NCBI RefSeq assembly: GCF_021560035.1
Contig: NZ_CP074373.1
Location: 1,608,001 to 1,672,000 of the forward strand
DNA: 64,000 bases
From: Virgibacillus sp. NKC19-16
GTDB taxonomy: Bacteria; Bacillota; Bacilli; Bacillales; Amphibacillaceae
Reading direction: 5' to 3'
In this document: positions 8,680-18,312 of the stretch, one piece after another
Layout: each line of letters begins with the position of its first letter
Position numbering within the stretch: position 1 is the stretch's first letter
Position numbers and translations under genes: made by a program
Notes under the pieces: generated by a model
Database searches by the model: none
Seen by the model: the letters and a program-made list of their open reading frames with translations, nothing else
What the model was told of the DNA's origin: nothing

Positions 8680-10872
8680 ATGAGAAAAAACAAAACAACC
8701 CACCTCATGGCAGGAATTTTAATCATATTCTTTGTTGCCGTCTTTTTAGTTCTAACAGGCAGGTTCTTGTATATACAGGCAACTGGTGAAGTTAATGATG
8801 TTTCATTAGAGGATTGGGCTGATGAAAAGCGCACATCTGCTTATCCGTTAGAAGCAGAACGAGGTCAAATTTTTGATAAAAATGGAATGACCTTAGCCTA
8901 TGACAGACCAACTTTTCGCATATACGCAATTGTTGATGAAGCTTATTCAAGTGATTTAGAAGATCCGGATCATGTAACGGATCCTGAAAAAACAGCCGAA
9001 ATGCTAGCACCCAAACTAGAAATGGAAGAAAATGAAATTTTAGATCGGTTGCAAAGCGGTATAGAAGGGGATCAGTTTCAAGTAGAGTTTGGTAATGCCG
9101 GAAAGGAACTTTCTCAGCAAGAAAGAGATGAAATTGCGGAACTGGATTTACCGGGAATTAATTTTGAAAAAGAAGCGATTCGCTATTATCCAAACGGAAT
9201 GTTTGCATCCCATATTATTGGATTTGCCAGAGATTCTGAAAGGGAAACAGATGAAGGAGAAACCGTGAGAGAAATCACCGGTGAAGTGGGCATGGAAAAA
9301 GAAATGAACGATTTATTAAGCGGCCAGGATGGTTTCATATCTTATCATCGTGACAAGTATAATAAAAAGCTATTGGATCCAAACGAAGTAATCCAAAAGC
9401 CTGAAGACGGTGATGATGTTTATTTGACAATTGATCAAAAGATACAAACCTTACTGGAGGATACGTTGTCCCAAGTAGAGCAAGATTATGATCCAGAGCG
9501 TATGACAGCTGTTGTGATGGATCCGAAAACGGGAGAAATCGTAGCAATGAGTAATCGGCCAAGTTATAATCCAAATAATCCGGCAAATGTAGAAAACTGG
9601 TATAATGATGTCATTTCAAACCCATTTGAGCCCGGGTCCACTGTTAAAATGTTTACATGGGCTGCTGCAATCGAGGAAGGCGTATATAATGGGGATGAGG
9701 AATTTGAATCAGGTACGTATCGCGCTAATGAAAAAATAGCTCCGATTCATGATCACAACAACGGAGAAGGCTGGGGAAGCATTTCTTATGATGAAGGATT
9801 TAGACGTTCATCAAACGTAGCTGCAGCTAAATTACTCTGGGAGAAGCTCGGAGCGGAAACGTACTTAGAGTATTTAGAAGCATTTGATATGGATAAAGAG
9901 ACAGGTATTGATTTGCCTGGTGAAGTCCCAGGTGAAATACTATATAATTGGCCACTGGAAAAAATCACGACTTCTTTTGGTCAAGGTAGTACCGTAACAC
10001 CAATTCAACAAATGAAAGCTGCAACAGCAATTGCAAATGACGGAAAAATGCTTCAACCATATGTCATTCAGGAAGTAGTAGACTCATCAACGGGAGAAGT
10101 TATTAAAGAAAAATCACCGAATGTTGTAGGTGAGCCAATTTCTAAAGAAACCTCCGACCAGGTTAGAAGCTTGCTTGATTCTGCTGTGAATGGAGAAGAT
10201 GCAACAGGTGCAAAGTATAAGTTAGATGACTATACAGTCGGTGGGAAAACAGGTACGGCACAGATGCCTAACCCAAATGGGGGAGGTTATGCAAATGGGC
10301 GTGAAAATCACATATTTTCGTTTTTGGGGATGGCTCCAGTTGATGATCCACAGCTAATGATGTATGTATCAGTCAAACAACCTGAACTGGAAATTGATGA
10401 GTCGGGTTCTGATCCTGTTGCATTTGTATTTAATAATGTCATGGAAAATAGTTTGCACTATTTGAATATTGATCCTGACAAAGAGGAAGACCAATCCGTC
10501 CAGAATATTACCTTACCAAAACTCATAGGGACGAATTCATCACAAACCGAAGAAGAGTTAAATGATCTTGGCTTGAAGGTTACGACAGTAGGTTCAGGCG
10601 AAGTGGTAGCTGCCAATGTGCAAGAAGGTGATGAGGTACTTCCAAATGATCCTATTCTTTTAGTTACAGATGAACCGACAATGCCAAATGTAATGGGCTG
10701 GTCGTTAAGAGAAGTGCTGGAACTGGCGGATTTAACACAGTTGCAAATTGAAACATTTGGAAATGGTTATGTTGTAACACAAAATATTGAAGAGGGTACC
10801 CCGCTTAAAGAAGGCGATTATCTAGGAGTGGAATTAGCCCCACCTAATGAGGATTCAGGTGACAATGAATAA
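8680..10872 (+). CDS. pbpB: Penicillin-binding protein 2B, septal transpeptidase
   Basis: A 730-residue class B PBP. Order: membrane anchor (about 8-30), dimerisation domain with the RGQIFDKNG motif (about 60), transpeptidase domain with STVK (S320, K323), SSN (377-379) and KTG (523-525), then two C-terminal PASTA domains (about 607-664 and 667-723). It makes septal cross-links and is the essential FtsI-type enzyme. An AAGGGGA site lies 9 nt before the ATG. It is followed by spoVD, another class B PBP, after a 96-nt gap that contains a promoter-like element. Confidence 0.95.
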   Translation: MRKNKTTHLMAGILIIFFVAVFLVLTGRFLYIQATGEVNDVSLEDWADEKRTSAYPLEAERGQIFDKNGMTLAYDRPTFRIYAIVDEAYSSDLEDPDHVTDPEKTAEMLAPKLEMEENEILDRLQSGIEGDQFQVEFGNAGKELSQQERDEIAELDLPGINFEKEAIRYYPNGMFASHIIGFARDSERETDEGETVREITGEVGMEKEMNDLLSGQDGFISYHRDKYNKKLLDPNEVIQKPEDGDDVYLTIDQKIQTLLEDTLSQVEQDYDPERMTAVVMDPKTGEIVAMSNRPSYNPNNPANVENWYNDVISNPFEPGSTVKMFTWAAAIEEGVYNGDEEFESGTYRANEKIAPIHDHNNGEGWGSISYDEGFRRSSNVAAAKLLWEKLGAETYLEYLEAFDMDKETGIDLPGEVPGEILYNWPLEKITTSFGQGSTVTPIQQMKAATAIANDGKMLQPYVIQEVVDSSTGEVIKEKSPNVVGEPISKETSDQVRSLLDSAVNGEDATGAKYKLDDYTVGGKTGTAQMPNPNGGGYANGRENHIFSFLGMAPVDDPQLMMYVSVKQPELEIDESGSDPVAFVFNNVMENSLHYLNIDPDKEEDQSVQNITLPKLIGTNSSQTEEELNDLGLKVTTVGSGEVVAANVQEGDEVLPNDPILLVTDEPTMPNVMGWSLREVLELADLTQLQIETFGNGYVVTQNIEEGTPLKEGDYLGVELAPPNEDSGDNE

Positions 10873-10905
10873 ACATGCAGAATAATATAACCAATGATAA
10901 CAGTG

Positions 10906-10934
10906 TTCTATTCGGTTTTTTTAGTTCATATAGT
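10906..10934 (+). promoter_or_regulatory. SigE-type promoter of spoVD
   Basis: The -35 TTCTATT (10906-10912, 5 of 7 to KMATATT) is followed by a 14-nt spacer and the -10 CATATAGT (10927-10934, 6 of 8 to CATACAHT). The predicted start is about 10941. spoVD is SigE-controlled in B. subtilis. The -10 overlaps the 5' arm of the hairpin described next. Confidence 0.5.
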
Positions 10935-10988
10935 GGATACAAGCCTACCTATGAAAAGGGGATGAAGAATGAAACGTGTATCCACTAT
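10930..10988 (+). promoter_or_regulatory. Inverted repeat enclosing the spoVD translation start
   Basis: A perfect 11-bp inverted repeat: ATAGTGGATAC at 10930-10940 and its complement at 10978-10988. The loop of 37 nt holds the ribosome site AAGGGG (10956-10961) and the ATG (10969); the 3' arm covers codons 4-7. In an mRNA reading through from pbpB the hairpin would cover the ribosome footprint. An mRNA started at the SigE promoter would lack the 5' arm. Confidence 0.65.
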
Positions 10989-12906
10989 CACTGTAAAAAA
11001 ACGAATCGTTACTGTTTTTCTTTTTGGGCTATTATTAATAGGCGTGATCGTTTTTCGGTTGGGGTATGTTCAATTTGTACTTGGCGAAGAATTAATGGAA
11101 AAAGCGGATGAATCATGGAGCAGGGATATAACCTTTGAACCTGACCGTGGTAATATACTTGACAGAAATGGAGATGTTTTGGCAGAAAATGTTTCTGCTC
11201 CTTCAGTCATGGTGGTACCAAGACAAATAGACAACCCGGAAGAAACTGCTGAACAAATTGCAGACATCTTAGGCTTGTCTGTAGATGAAGCTTACTTGTA
11301 TCTTACAGAAAACGAGAACATCGTTCGGATTCACCCGGAAGGAAGAAAGATTTCCGAAACCCAGGAAGAAGCACTTCGAACACTTAACATTGATGGACTT
11401 TATCTAGCCAAAGATTCAAAGCGTCACTATCCGTATGATGATAATTTAGCACATGTATTAGGATTTACAGGTATTGACAATCAAGGATTGATGGGGTTGG
11501 AGCTTTATTACGATGAGAACTTGAGCGGAGAGGAAGGGAGTCTTTCCTATTATTCCGACGCAAAAGGTGGAAGACTGGATCAGCTTGCTGACAGCTATAC
11601 GTCACCGGAAGATGGTTTAAATTTAAAGACGACAATTGATTCAAAGGTGCAAACCATTATCGAGCGGGAACTTGATTTGGCTGTATCTAAGTACAATCCG
11701 GATCAAGCACTTGCTATTGCTGTAGATCCGAAAACAGGCGGGGTATTGGGAATGTCTTCAAGGCCTACATTCAATCCCGAAAACTACCAGGAAGTGGATG
11801 CTTCTATATTTGATCGGAATCTGCCTATCTGGAGTACGTATGAACCGGGTTCAACGTTTAAGATTATAACATTAGCCGCAGCTTTAGAAGAAAATGTTGT
11901 TGATTTAGAGGAAGATACATTTCATGATGATGGACACATAGATGTAGGAGGAACACATCTGCACTGCTGGAAAAGTGGTGGGCATGGTGAACAGACCTAC
12001 CTTGAAGTTGTACAAAATTCCTGTAACCCTGGGTTTGTTAATCTAGGGCAGGAATTAGGAACAGAAAAATTATTTACCTACATTGATGACTTCGGATTTG
12101 GCCAGGAAACCGGAATTGATTTGCAAGGTGAAGGAACTGGAATACTTTTTGAACCAGCAAATGTAGGTCCTGTGGAGTTGGGTACGACATCTTTTGGCCA
12201 GGGGGTGTCCGTTACGCCGATTCAACAAGTTATGGCAGTAGCCGCCACTATAAATGGAGGGTACTTATACGAGCCTCATATCGCTAAGGAATGGGTTGAT
12301 CCGCAAACGGAAGAAACGGTAGAGGAATTTGAACCTGAGGTGAAAGATAGGGTGATCTCAGAATCTACGTCAGAAGAAATTCGTTATGCATTAGAAAGTG
12401 TTGTTGCACAAGGGACAGGTAGACCCGCATATGTTGAAGGGTACAGAGTTGGTGGAAAAACAGGAACCGCACAAAAAGTAGGTCCTGATGGAAGTTATAT
12501 GGAAAATAACTATATTGTATCATTTATGGGATTTGCTCCGGCAGATGATCCGGAAATAGTTGTATATGTCGCTATCGATAATCCCAAAGATACGATTCAG
12601 TTCGGCGGAGTAGTAGCTGCTCCGATAGCCGGTACAATTATAGGTGATAGCTTACGAGCATTAGAAGTTGAACCACGAACGAGTGGGCCGGATAAGGACG
12701 TTCAATGGCCGGAACAACCAAAAGTAGAGGTTCCCGATTTGCTCGGACTATCCAAGGATGAGTTAACTGAATATATGACAAATTTATCCATTGAGACAAA
12801 TGGATCGGGTGATTATATCATTGATCAAGCGCCAAGCCCTGGAACCCAAGTGGAAGAAGGTTCAACAATGAGAATTTTCTTATCTGATGAAAATGATCGT
12901 GAATGA
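10969..12906 (+). CDS. spoVD: Sporulation-specific penicillin-binding protein SpoVD
   Basis: A 645-residue class B PBP needed for spore cortex peptidoglycan, acting with SpoVE in the outer forespore membrane. Order: anchor (about 9-32), RGNILDRNGDVLAEN motif, transpeptidase with STFK (S295, K298), SCN (351-353) and KTG (K497), and one PASTA domain at the end (about 583-640). Cysteines C333 (in LHCWKSGGHG) and C352 (in SCN) match the pair whose disulfide in B. subtilis SpoVD is reduced by StoA, so the same redox control is likely. The PASTA tail, missing in pbpB-like copies of some genera, is intact. Confidence 0.95.
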   Translation: MKRVSTITVKKRIVTVFLFGLLLIGVIVFRLGYVQFVLGEELMEKADESWSRDITFEPDRGNILDRNGDVLAENVSAPSVMVVPRQIDNPEETAEQIADILGLSVDEAYLYLTENENIVRIHPEGRKISETQEEALRTLNIDGLYLAKDSKRHYPYDDNLAHVLGFTGIDNQGLMGLELYYDENLSGEEGSLSYYSDAKGGRLDQLADSYTSPEDGLNLKTTIDSKVQTIIERELDLAVSKYNPDQALAIAVDPKTGGVLGMSSRPTFNPENYQEVDASIFDRNLPIWSTYEPGSTFKIITLAAALEENVVDLEEDTFHDDGHIDVGGTHLHCWKSGGHGEQTYLEVVQNSCNPGFVNLGQELGTEKLFTYIDDFGFGQETGIDLQGEGTGILFEPANVGPVELGTTSFGQGVSVTPIQQVMAVAATINGGYLYEPHIAKEWVDPQTEETVEEFEPEVKDRVISESTSEEIRYALESVVAQGTGRPAYVEGYRVGGKTGTAQKVGPDGSYMENNYIVSFMGFAPADDPEIVVYVAIDNPKDTIQFGGVVAAPIAGTIIGDSLRALEVEPRTSGPDKDVQWPEQPKVEVPDLLGLSKDELTEYMTNLSIETNGSGDYIIDQAPSPGTQVEEGSTMRIFLSDENDRE

Positions 12907-12916
12907 TGTAAAAGTT

Positions 12917-12925
12917 TGCTATAAT
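12917..12925 (+). promoter_or_regulatory. Extended -10 promoter upstream of murE
   Basis: TGCTATAAT (12917-12925) is a perfect extended -10 (TGn plus TATAAT). The -35 region is poor (3 of 6), which extended -10 promoters tolerate. The predicted start is near 12932, directly after spoVD. Confidence 0.6.
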
Positions 12926-12937
12926 ATATAGGGAAAA

Positions 12938-12965
12938 TAAGAGGGTGGCTCCTTCCACCCTCTTA
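12938..12965 (+). other. Hairpin in the murE leader
   Basis: A perfect 11-bp GC-rich stem (12938-12948 with 12955-12965) has a 6-nt loop. No T run follows, so it is a poor terminator. It would lie about 6 nt from the 5' end of a transcript from the promoter at 12917, a position typical of mRNA-stabilising hairpins; it could also slow transcripts arriving from spoVD. Confidence 0.6.
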
Positions 12966-13023
12966 TCAAATGGAGTTAACACGAATACATATGTTGGATA
13001 TTCTTATAGATAGGATGTTGTTA

Positions 13024-14499
13024 ATGAAATTAACAGAAATGCTTTCAAGCATACCGTTCTATGAAACTGCATCATTTATCGAGGAAATTGATATTCATGA
13101 TATTGAAATTGATTCAAGAAAAGTTAAACCAGGAAGCCTTTTTGTATGTATAAATGGTTTCACTGTTGATGGTCATAATTATGTAAAGCAAGCCATTGAT
13201 AATGGTGCAGTTGTGATTATTACCGAAAAAAAAGTGACTTCCTCCGTGCCGATTGTGACTGTTTCGGATACTATCAGAACCTTAGCAATACTTGCAGTTA
13301 AATTTTATAACAATCCAACAAGCAAAATCCCTCTTATAGGAGTAACCGGTACAAATGGAAAAACTACTGTAACTTATTTATTGGAGACCATTTTTCAGCA
13401 CAATAAGAAAAAGACGGGCGTAATTGGTACCATACAAATGAAAATAGGGGAGAAAACGTATCCGATTGATAATACGACACCAAATTCTCTCCTATTACAA
13501 AAGTCATTCCAGAAAATGCTTGATCAGAATGTGGAGCAAGCTATTATGGAAGTTTCCTCCCATGCGCTTGATATTGGCAGAGTTTATGGCTGTGATTATG
13601 ATGTTGCCGTTTTTACGAATCTGTCTCAAGACCACCTAGACTATCATAAAAATATAGATGATTATTTACGTGCAAAAAGTCTTTTGTTTGCTCAATTAGG
13701 GAATACCTATAGTGAAGGTGATCCAAAATTTGCCGTTATTAATGAGGATGATCCTTCAAGCACATATATGAAACAAAGTACAGCACAGCATGTTATAACA
13801 TATGGTTGCCAGAATGATGCTAAGGTAATGGCTAAAGATATCAAACTGGATGCTAAAGGAACGTTTTTTAGACTGAAGACACCCGTAGGAACAGTTAGTA
13901 TTAACAGCAATCTGATCGGAATGTTTAATATTTATAATATGTTAGCAGCCAGTACAGCTGCAATTGCATGGAATGTACCTTTACATGTCATTAAACATGC
14001 ACTTGAAAGTATACTTGGGGTAGACGGAAGATTTGAACCGGTTACTACCGATCAATCATATGCCGTCATCGTGGATTATGCACATACACCGGATTCTCTG
14101 GAAAATGTATTACAAACAGCGAAAGGATTCGCACAGAAAAAAGTATACGTCGTGGTTGGATGTGGCGGCAATCGTGATCGAGCAAAACGACCACTTATGG
14201 CGGGTATTGCTTTAAACTATGCAGATCATGTAATATTTACATCAGATAATCCACGTTCAGAAGACCCGCGTGTTATATTAAATGATATGACTGCCGGTTT
14301 AGAGAAAAGCAGACAAAAATATGAAGTAATTATTGATCGGAAAAAGGCGATTTACCAGGCGATAGAACATGCTCAGGATGAAGATATTATATTAATCGCA
14401 GGTAAAGGTCATGAAACCTACCAGGAAGTCGGGTCTGTAAAATATAACTTCGATGACCGAAAAGTTGCCAAAGAAGCGATCCAAGCTAAGGAGAAATAA
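13024..14499 (+). CDS. murE: UDP-N-acetylmuramoyl-L-alanyl-D-glutamate--2,6-diaminopimelate ligase
   Basis: A 491-residue Mur ligase that adds the third peptide residue to the cytoplasmic precursor. The three domains are visible: N-terminal UDP-binding domain (1-100), ATP domain with GVTGTNGKTTVTYL (about 106-119) and MEVSSHALDIGR, and C-terminal domain with VGCGGNRDRAKRP and SDNPRSEDPR. The DNPR motif specifies meso-diaminopimelate rather than lysine. The ATG at 13024 (MKLTEML) is chosen by homology with B. subtilis; in-frame codons from 12970 would add 18 residues not found in the family. Confidence 0.96.
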   Translation: MKLTEMLSSIPFYETASFIEEIDIHDIEIDSRKVKPGSLFVCINGFTVDGHNYVKQAIDNGAVVIITEKKVTSSVPIVTVSDTIRTLAILAVKFYNNPTSKIPLIGVTGTNGKTTVTYLLETIFQHNKKKTGVIGTIQMKIGEKTYPIDNTTPNSLLLQKSFQKMLDQNVEQAIMEVSSHALDIGRVYGCDYDVAVFTNLSQDHLDYHKNIDDYLRAKSLLFAQLGNTYSEGDPKFAVINEDDPSSTYMKQSTAQHVITYGCQNDAKVMAKDIKLDAKGTFFRLKTPVGTVSINSNLIGMFNIYNMLAASTAAIAWNVPLHVIKHALESILGVDGRFEPVTTDQSYAVIVDYAHTPDSLENVLQTAKGFAQKKVYVVVGCGGNRDRAKRPLMAGIALNYADHVIFTSDNPRSEDPRVILNDMTAGLEKSRQKYEVIIDRKKAIYQAIEHAQDEDIILIAGKGHETYQEVGSVKYNFDDRKVAKEAIQAKEK

Positions 14500-14501
14500 T
14501 A

Positions 14502-15863
14502 ATGTTATTTACTACAGAATGGTTATCCAATCTATTCACTGACTTTAGTGGAAGAGTTGACGAACCAATTATCATAGAAAAAGTATTTACCGATAGTCGT
14601 GTTAAGGCGACGAAGGCATTATTCATACCGATCGTTGGGGAAAATTTTGATGGGCATGATTATATCAAACAAGCTTTTGAAAATGGTGCTGCAGCTATTT
14701 TATGGAATCGTGAAAAAAATCTGCCGGAAATTCTACCAACAGATTTTCCGGTGTTCTTTGTAGATAATACGGTAGAAGCGCTGCAGCAGCTTGCTGCCCA
14801 TTATAGAAATGAAATTAATCCGACTGTAATTGGAATCACTGGATCCAATGGAAAAACAACGACAAAGGATCTTGTGGCAACAATGGTAAAGACATTATAC
14901 CGAACCCATCATACGGATGGTAATTACAATAATCATATCGGGTTGCCATTAACCATCCTATCCATGTCAAGAGATACGGAAGTGTTAGTACTGGAAATGG
15001 GGATGAGTGACTTTGGAGAAATAGATTTATTATCCAGGATTGCCAGACCGGATCACGTCATTATTACGAATATAGGTGAGTCCCATATTGAATACTTAGG
15101 TTCTCGCGAAGGTATAGCAGAAGCCAAGCTAGAAATCACAAATGGCATGAAGAAAAATGGAATGATTATCATTGATGGGGATGAGGAGTTATTAAATCAG
15201 GTTCACACTAAAAATAGCATCACATGCGGTTTTCATGAGCGTAATGATATTGTGATTAAAAATGTTGAAATCATGCCCGGTCAAACAAATTTCCAATTAG
15301 GAGACGGCGTTAGCTATACGATTCCGCTATTAGGGAGGCATCATGCATTAAATGCAACTTTTGCGATAGCACTTGGAGAGCGGATGGGAATTGACATAGA
15401 AAAAAGAAGACAGGCTTTGCTTTCTTTAGAGCTAACAGGAATGCGTTTTGAAATGGTGAAAGGAATAAATGACGTATCGATTATTAATGATGCCTATAAT
15501 GCTTCACCTACTTCGATGAAAGCTGCAATTGAGGTGGTGAAACGAATGGAGGGTTTCACTGAAAAGGTGCTTATTCTTGGGGATATCCTGGAATTAGGCG
15601 ATTATTCTAAAGTTATGCATCAATCTGTAGCAACTGTAATTAATGATCCGATCACGGTGGTATTCACATATGGAAATGAATCAAAACATATAACTACTGC
15701 CGTTGAAGAAAATAATAAATCTATTTACTGCATGCATTTTACAGTAAAAGAAGAACTAATACATGCATTACAACCTTATTTGCAAGGAAGAGCATTACTT
15801 TTATTTAAGGCTTCAAGAGGCTTACAATTTGAATCATTTATCAATGAAATTACACATCCATAA
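14502..15863 (+). CDS. murF: UDP-N-acetylmuramoyl-tripeptide--D-alanyl-D-alanine ligase
   Basis: A 453-residue Mur ligase that adds D-Ala-D-Ala to finish the pentapeptide precursor. The ATP loop is [14 protein letters not shown] (about 110), followed by the MurF-type DGNYNNHIGLPLTI and the C-terminal NDAYNASPTSMKAA block. It starts 2 nt after the murE stop, with AAGGAGA as the ribosome site, so it is translationally coupled. Unlike B. subtilis, where murF is far away, it is inside the dcw cluster here, as in most bacteria. Confidence 0.96.
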   Translation: MLFTTEWLSNLFTDFSGRVDEPIIIEKVFTDSRVKATKALFIPIVGENFDGHDYIKQAFENGAAAILWNREKNLPEILPTDFPVFFVDNTVEALQQLAAHYRNEINPTVIGITGSNGKTTTKDLVATMVKTLYRTHHTDGNYNNHIGLPLTILSMSRDTEVLVLEMGMSDFGEIDLLSRIARPDHVIITNIGESHIEYLGSREGIAEAKLEITNGMKKNGMIIIDGDEELLNQVHTKNSITCGFHERNDIVIKNVEIMPGQTNFQLGDGVSYTIPLLGRHHALNATFAIALGERMGIDIEKRRQALLSLELTGMRFEMVKGINDVSIINDAYNASPTSMKAAIEVVKRMEGFTEKVLILGDILELGDYSKVMHQSVATVINDPITVVFTYGNESKHITTAVEENNKSIYCMHFTVKEELIHALQPYLQGRALLLFKASRGLQFESFINEITHP

Positions 15864-15899
15864 GCTTTATGGACGGTTATTGTACAAGGAGGATACAAA

Positions 15900-16886
15900 G
15901 TGAATATATCTATATTATTGATGACAATTGCTATAGCATTTTTAATTACCGTCCTTTTGTCTCCAATATTTATCCCTTTTTTAAGACGTTTAAAGTTCGG
16001 ACAAAGCATTAGAGAAGAAGGCCCGCAGTCACATTTGAAAAAGACTGGTACCCCTACAATGGGTGGTCTCATCATTGTTGTCGGCATTATCATTACGTCA
16101 ATTATAATGGTAAGCAAAGCATCAGCAAATGGGATTGGCTATGAGCTTTGGTTATTATTATTAGTTTTGGTTGGTTATGGGTTTTTAGGGTTTCTTGATG
16201 ATTTTATTAAAGTGGCAATGAAACGAAATTTAGGATTAACATCGAAACAAAAACTGTTTGGACAGGTTGTTATTGCACTTGTATTTTATTTTATCCTGCA
16301 AAGTCAGGGTTTTCCTACTTATATTCAACTACCCGGAACTGAAATTCAATGGGAACTCGGGTGGGTCTATGCGCTACTAATTATCGTGATGCTGGTTGGC
16401 TCATCAAATGCAGTTAATTTAACGGATGGGCTGGACGGATTATTAGCCGGAACTGCTGCTATTGCCTTTGGAGCTTTCGGTATTTTAGCATGGTTCGGTT
16501 TCGCATCATCTGAAGTCACCATCTTTGCTTTAGCTGCTGTTGGTGCATTGCTTGGATTTCTCGTATTTAATGCACACCCTGCGAAGGTGTTTATGGGAGA
16601 TACCGGTTCGCTGGCATTAGGTGGGTCTATAGCTGCAATAGCTATTTTAACAAAACTGGAAATTATTTTAGTGATTATTGGCGGAGTGTTCGTCATGGAA
16701 ACACTCTCTGTCATTATTCAAGTTATTTCATTTAAAACAACAGGTAAAAGGGTGTTTAAAATGAGTCCCTTGCATCATCATTATGAATTAAAAGGCTGGT
16801 CTGAATGGCGGGTAGTGACAACATTCTGGTTAATTGGACTTGTTTTTGCCGCTCTTGGCATCTATATTGAGGTGGGCTTAGGTTGA
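15900..16886 (+). CDS. mraY: Phospho-N-acetylmuramoyl-pentapeptide-transferase
   Basis: A 328-residue membrane enzyme with about ten helices that moves phospho-MurNAc-pentapeptide to undecaprenyl phosphate, giving lipid I. Signature segments are GTPTMGGLI (residues 44-52), FLDDFIKV with the catalytic aspartates, [12 protein letters not shown] and the HHHYELKGW motif near the end. The start is GTG (15900), 3 nt after an AAGGAGG-containing leader with best pairing 9 nt upstream. Its end overlaps the murD start (TTGA). Confidence 0.96.
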   Translation: MNISILLMTIAIAFLITVLLSPIFIPFLRRLKFGQSIREEGPQSHLKKTGTPTMGGLIIVVGIIITSIIMVSKASANGIGYELWLLLLVLVGYGFLGFLDDFIKVAMKRNLGLTSKQKLFGQVVIALVFYFILQSQGFPTYIQLPGTEIQWELGWVYALLIIVMLVGSSNAVNLTDGLDGLLAGTAAIAFGAFGILAWFGFASSEVTIFALAAVGALLGFLVFNAHPAKVFMGDTGSLALGGSIAAIAILTKLEIILVIIGGVFVMETLSVIIQVISFKTTGKRVFKMSPLHHHYELKGWSEWRVVTTFWLIGLVFAALGIYIEVGLG

Positions 16887-18232
16887 AAAAATTAACGGAT
16901 TTTAATTATACGCATGTACTCGTCCTAGGAATGGCAAAGAGTGGAACAGCAGCTACTAAACTTCTATTGGCGAGTGGAATAGACGTAAGAGTAAATGACA
17001 TGAAGGCTAGTGAAGATGATGAAATTGTTCGAACATTAACATCAATGGGGGCAGAAGTAATCGTTGGCTCCCATCCGCTGTCTGTTCTAGATGATATTGA
17101 AGTGATTGTAAAAAACCCAGGCATACCATATGAAAATACGATTATAGAGGAAGCCCAAAATAGAAATATCCCAATTATTACAGAAATCGAGCTTGCCGGT
17201 AGATTAGTTGAAGAGTCTATAGTAGGAATTACCGGTTCCAATGGAAAGACAACAACGACAACACTCACCGAAGCAATGTTAGCTAGCAGTAATCAACCTG
17301 TAAAAGTGGCCGGTAATATTGGCACGGTAGCTACTGATATTGCTGGGTCTCTAGCTGAAGATGAAAGACTTGTTCTAGAGCTTTCTTCCTTTCAATTACT
17401 GGGAATAGAGAAATTTAAGCCTAAAATCGCAATTTTATTAAATATATATGAAGCGCATATAGATTATCATAAAACATTTGAAAACTATAAAAACGCAAAA
17501 TATGCTATTTTCAAGAATCAAACGAGTGAGGATTATCTGATCTATAATGCAGATGATCCCAATTTGATTGATGCAGTAAAACATGCAAAATCCATAAAAG
17601 TTCCATTTTCGGTGAATAGAAAACTCGAGGGCGGGGCCTGGATTGATGAAGAGAGTATTTACTTTAAAGATGAAAAAATAATCGATCGAAAAATGATTGT
17701 ACTGGTCGGTATACATAACCTGGAAAACATCCTAGCCTCTGTTGCGGCTGCTAAGTTAAGTGGGGCTTCGAATGAAGGTATACAGAAAGTACTAACAACG
17801 TTTTCGGGTGTAAAGCACCGATTGCAATATGTTGATAAGGTGAATGGCCGTTTTTTTTACAATGATTCTAAGGCAACAAATATATTAGCAACACAAAAAG
17901 CACTATCCTCTTTTGAGCAGCCCATAATTTTATTAGCAGGGGGACTCGATCGCGGAAATGAATTTACTGACCTAATTCCTTTTCTCAAAAATGTTAAAGT
18001 AATGGTAGTGTTTGGGGAAACTGCCGATAAACTTAAAAGTTTAGCTGAAGACGCAGGCATCCCAGTGGTTTTGAAGGTAACGGATGTGATGAATGCAACA
18101 GAGAAGGCATATCAGGTCTCAGAAGAAGGAGATGTGATTCTATTATCACCCGCCTGTGCGAGCTGGGATCAGTACAGGACATTTGAAGAGAGAGGTGACA
18201 TGTTTATACAAGCTGTGCATACATTAGTGTAG
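16883..18232 (+). CDS. murD: UDP-N-acetylmuramoylalanine--D-glutamate ligase
   Basis: A 449-residue Mur ligase adding D-glutamate. Order: Rossmann-type N-terminal domain ([16 protein letters not shown]), ATP domain with [14 protein letters not shown] (about 115) and ELSSFQL, and C-terminal domain with NDSKATN and [12 protein letters not shown]. The start TTG (16883) overlaps the mraY stop by 4 nt. The last codons contain a SigE-like -10 element for the next gene, and the stop codon is the first part of an RNA strand that can pair with the spoVE leader. Confidence 0.96.
   Translation: MKKLTDFNYTHVLVLGMAKSGTAATKLLLASGIDVRVNDMKASEDDEIVRTLTSMGAEVIVGSHPLSVLDDIEVIVKNPGIPYENTIIEEAQNRNIPIITEIELAGRLVEESIVGITGSNGKTTTTTLTEAMLASSNQPVKVAGNIGTVATDIAGSLAEDERLVLELSSFQLLGIEKFKPKIAILLNIYEAHIDYHKTFENYKNAKYAIFKNQTSEDYLIYNADDPNLIDAVKHAKSIKVPFSVNRKLEGGAWIDEESIYFKDEKIIDRKMIVLVGIHNLENILASVAAAKLSGASNEGIQKVLTTFSGVKHRLQYVDKVNGRFFYNDSKATNILATQKALSSFEQPIILLAGGLDRGNEFTDLIPFLKNVKVMVVFGETADKLKSLAEDAGIPVVLKVTDVMNATEKAYQVSEEGDVILLSPACASWDQYRTFEERGDMFIQAVHTLV
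18197..18225 (+). promoter_or_regulatory. SigE-type promoter of spoVE inside murD
   Basis: CATACATT (18218-18225) fits the SigE -10 consensus at every position. A -35-like ACATGTT (18198-18204, 5 of 7) lies 13 nt upstream. The predicted start is 18232-18233, at the murD stop codon. In B. subtilis spoVE is also read from SigE promoter activity arising in this position. Confidence 0.55.
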
Positions 18233-18312
18233 GGGGCTTGTTTTAAACAGTCATGAATATATTCACGTGTAAAAGGCCCCTCTTCCAAAATATGGAAAAG
18301 GGGTGTTTTTTT
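18232..18312 (+). promoter_or_regulatory. Attenuator-like leader of spoVE with terminator over the ribosome site
   Basis: The terminator hairpin pairs 18277-18286 with 18294-18303 (9 of 10 pairs) and is followed by seven T (18306-18312). The 3' arm contains the spoVE ribosome site AAAAGGGG, and the T run reaches into the TTG start codon. A competing helix can form between GGGGGCTT (18232-18239) and AGGCCCCT (18274-18281), eight pairs with two G-U, which would break the terminator's 5' arm. Confidence 0.6.

Noticed and set aside
10875-11111. 78-codon frame overlapping the spoVD start
   Set aside because: It is out of frame with spoVD over most of its length, has no ribosome site and does not look like a protein; a regulatory leader peptide cannot be excluded but there is no support.
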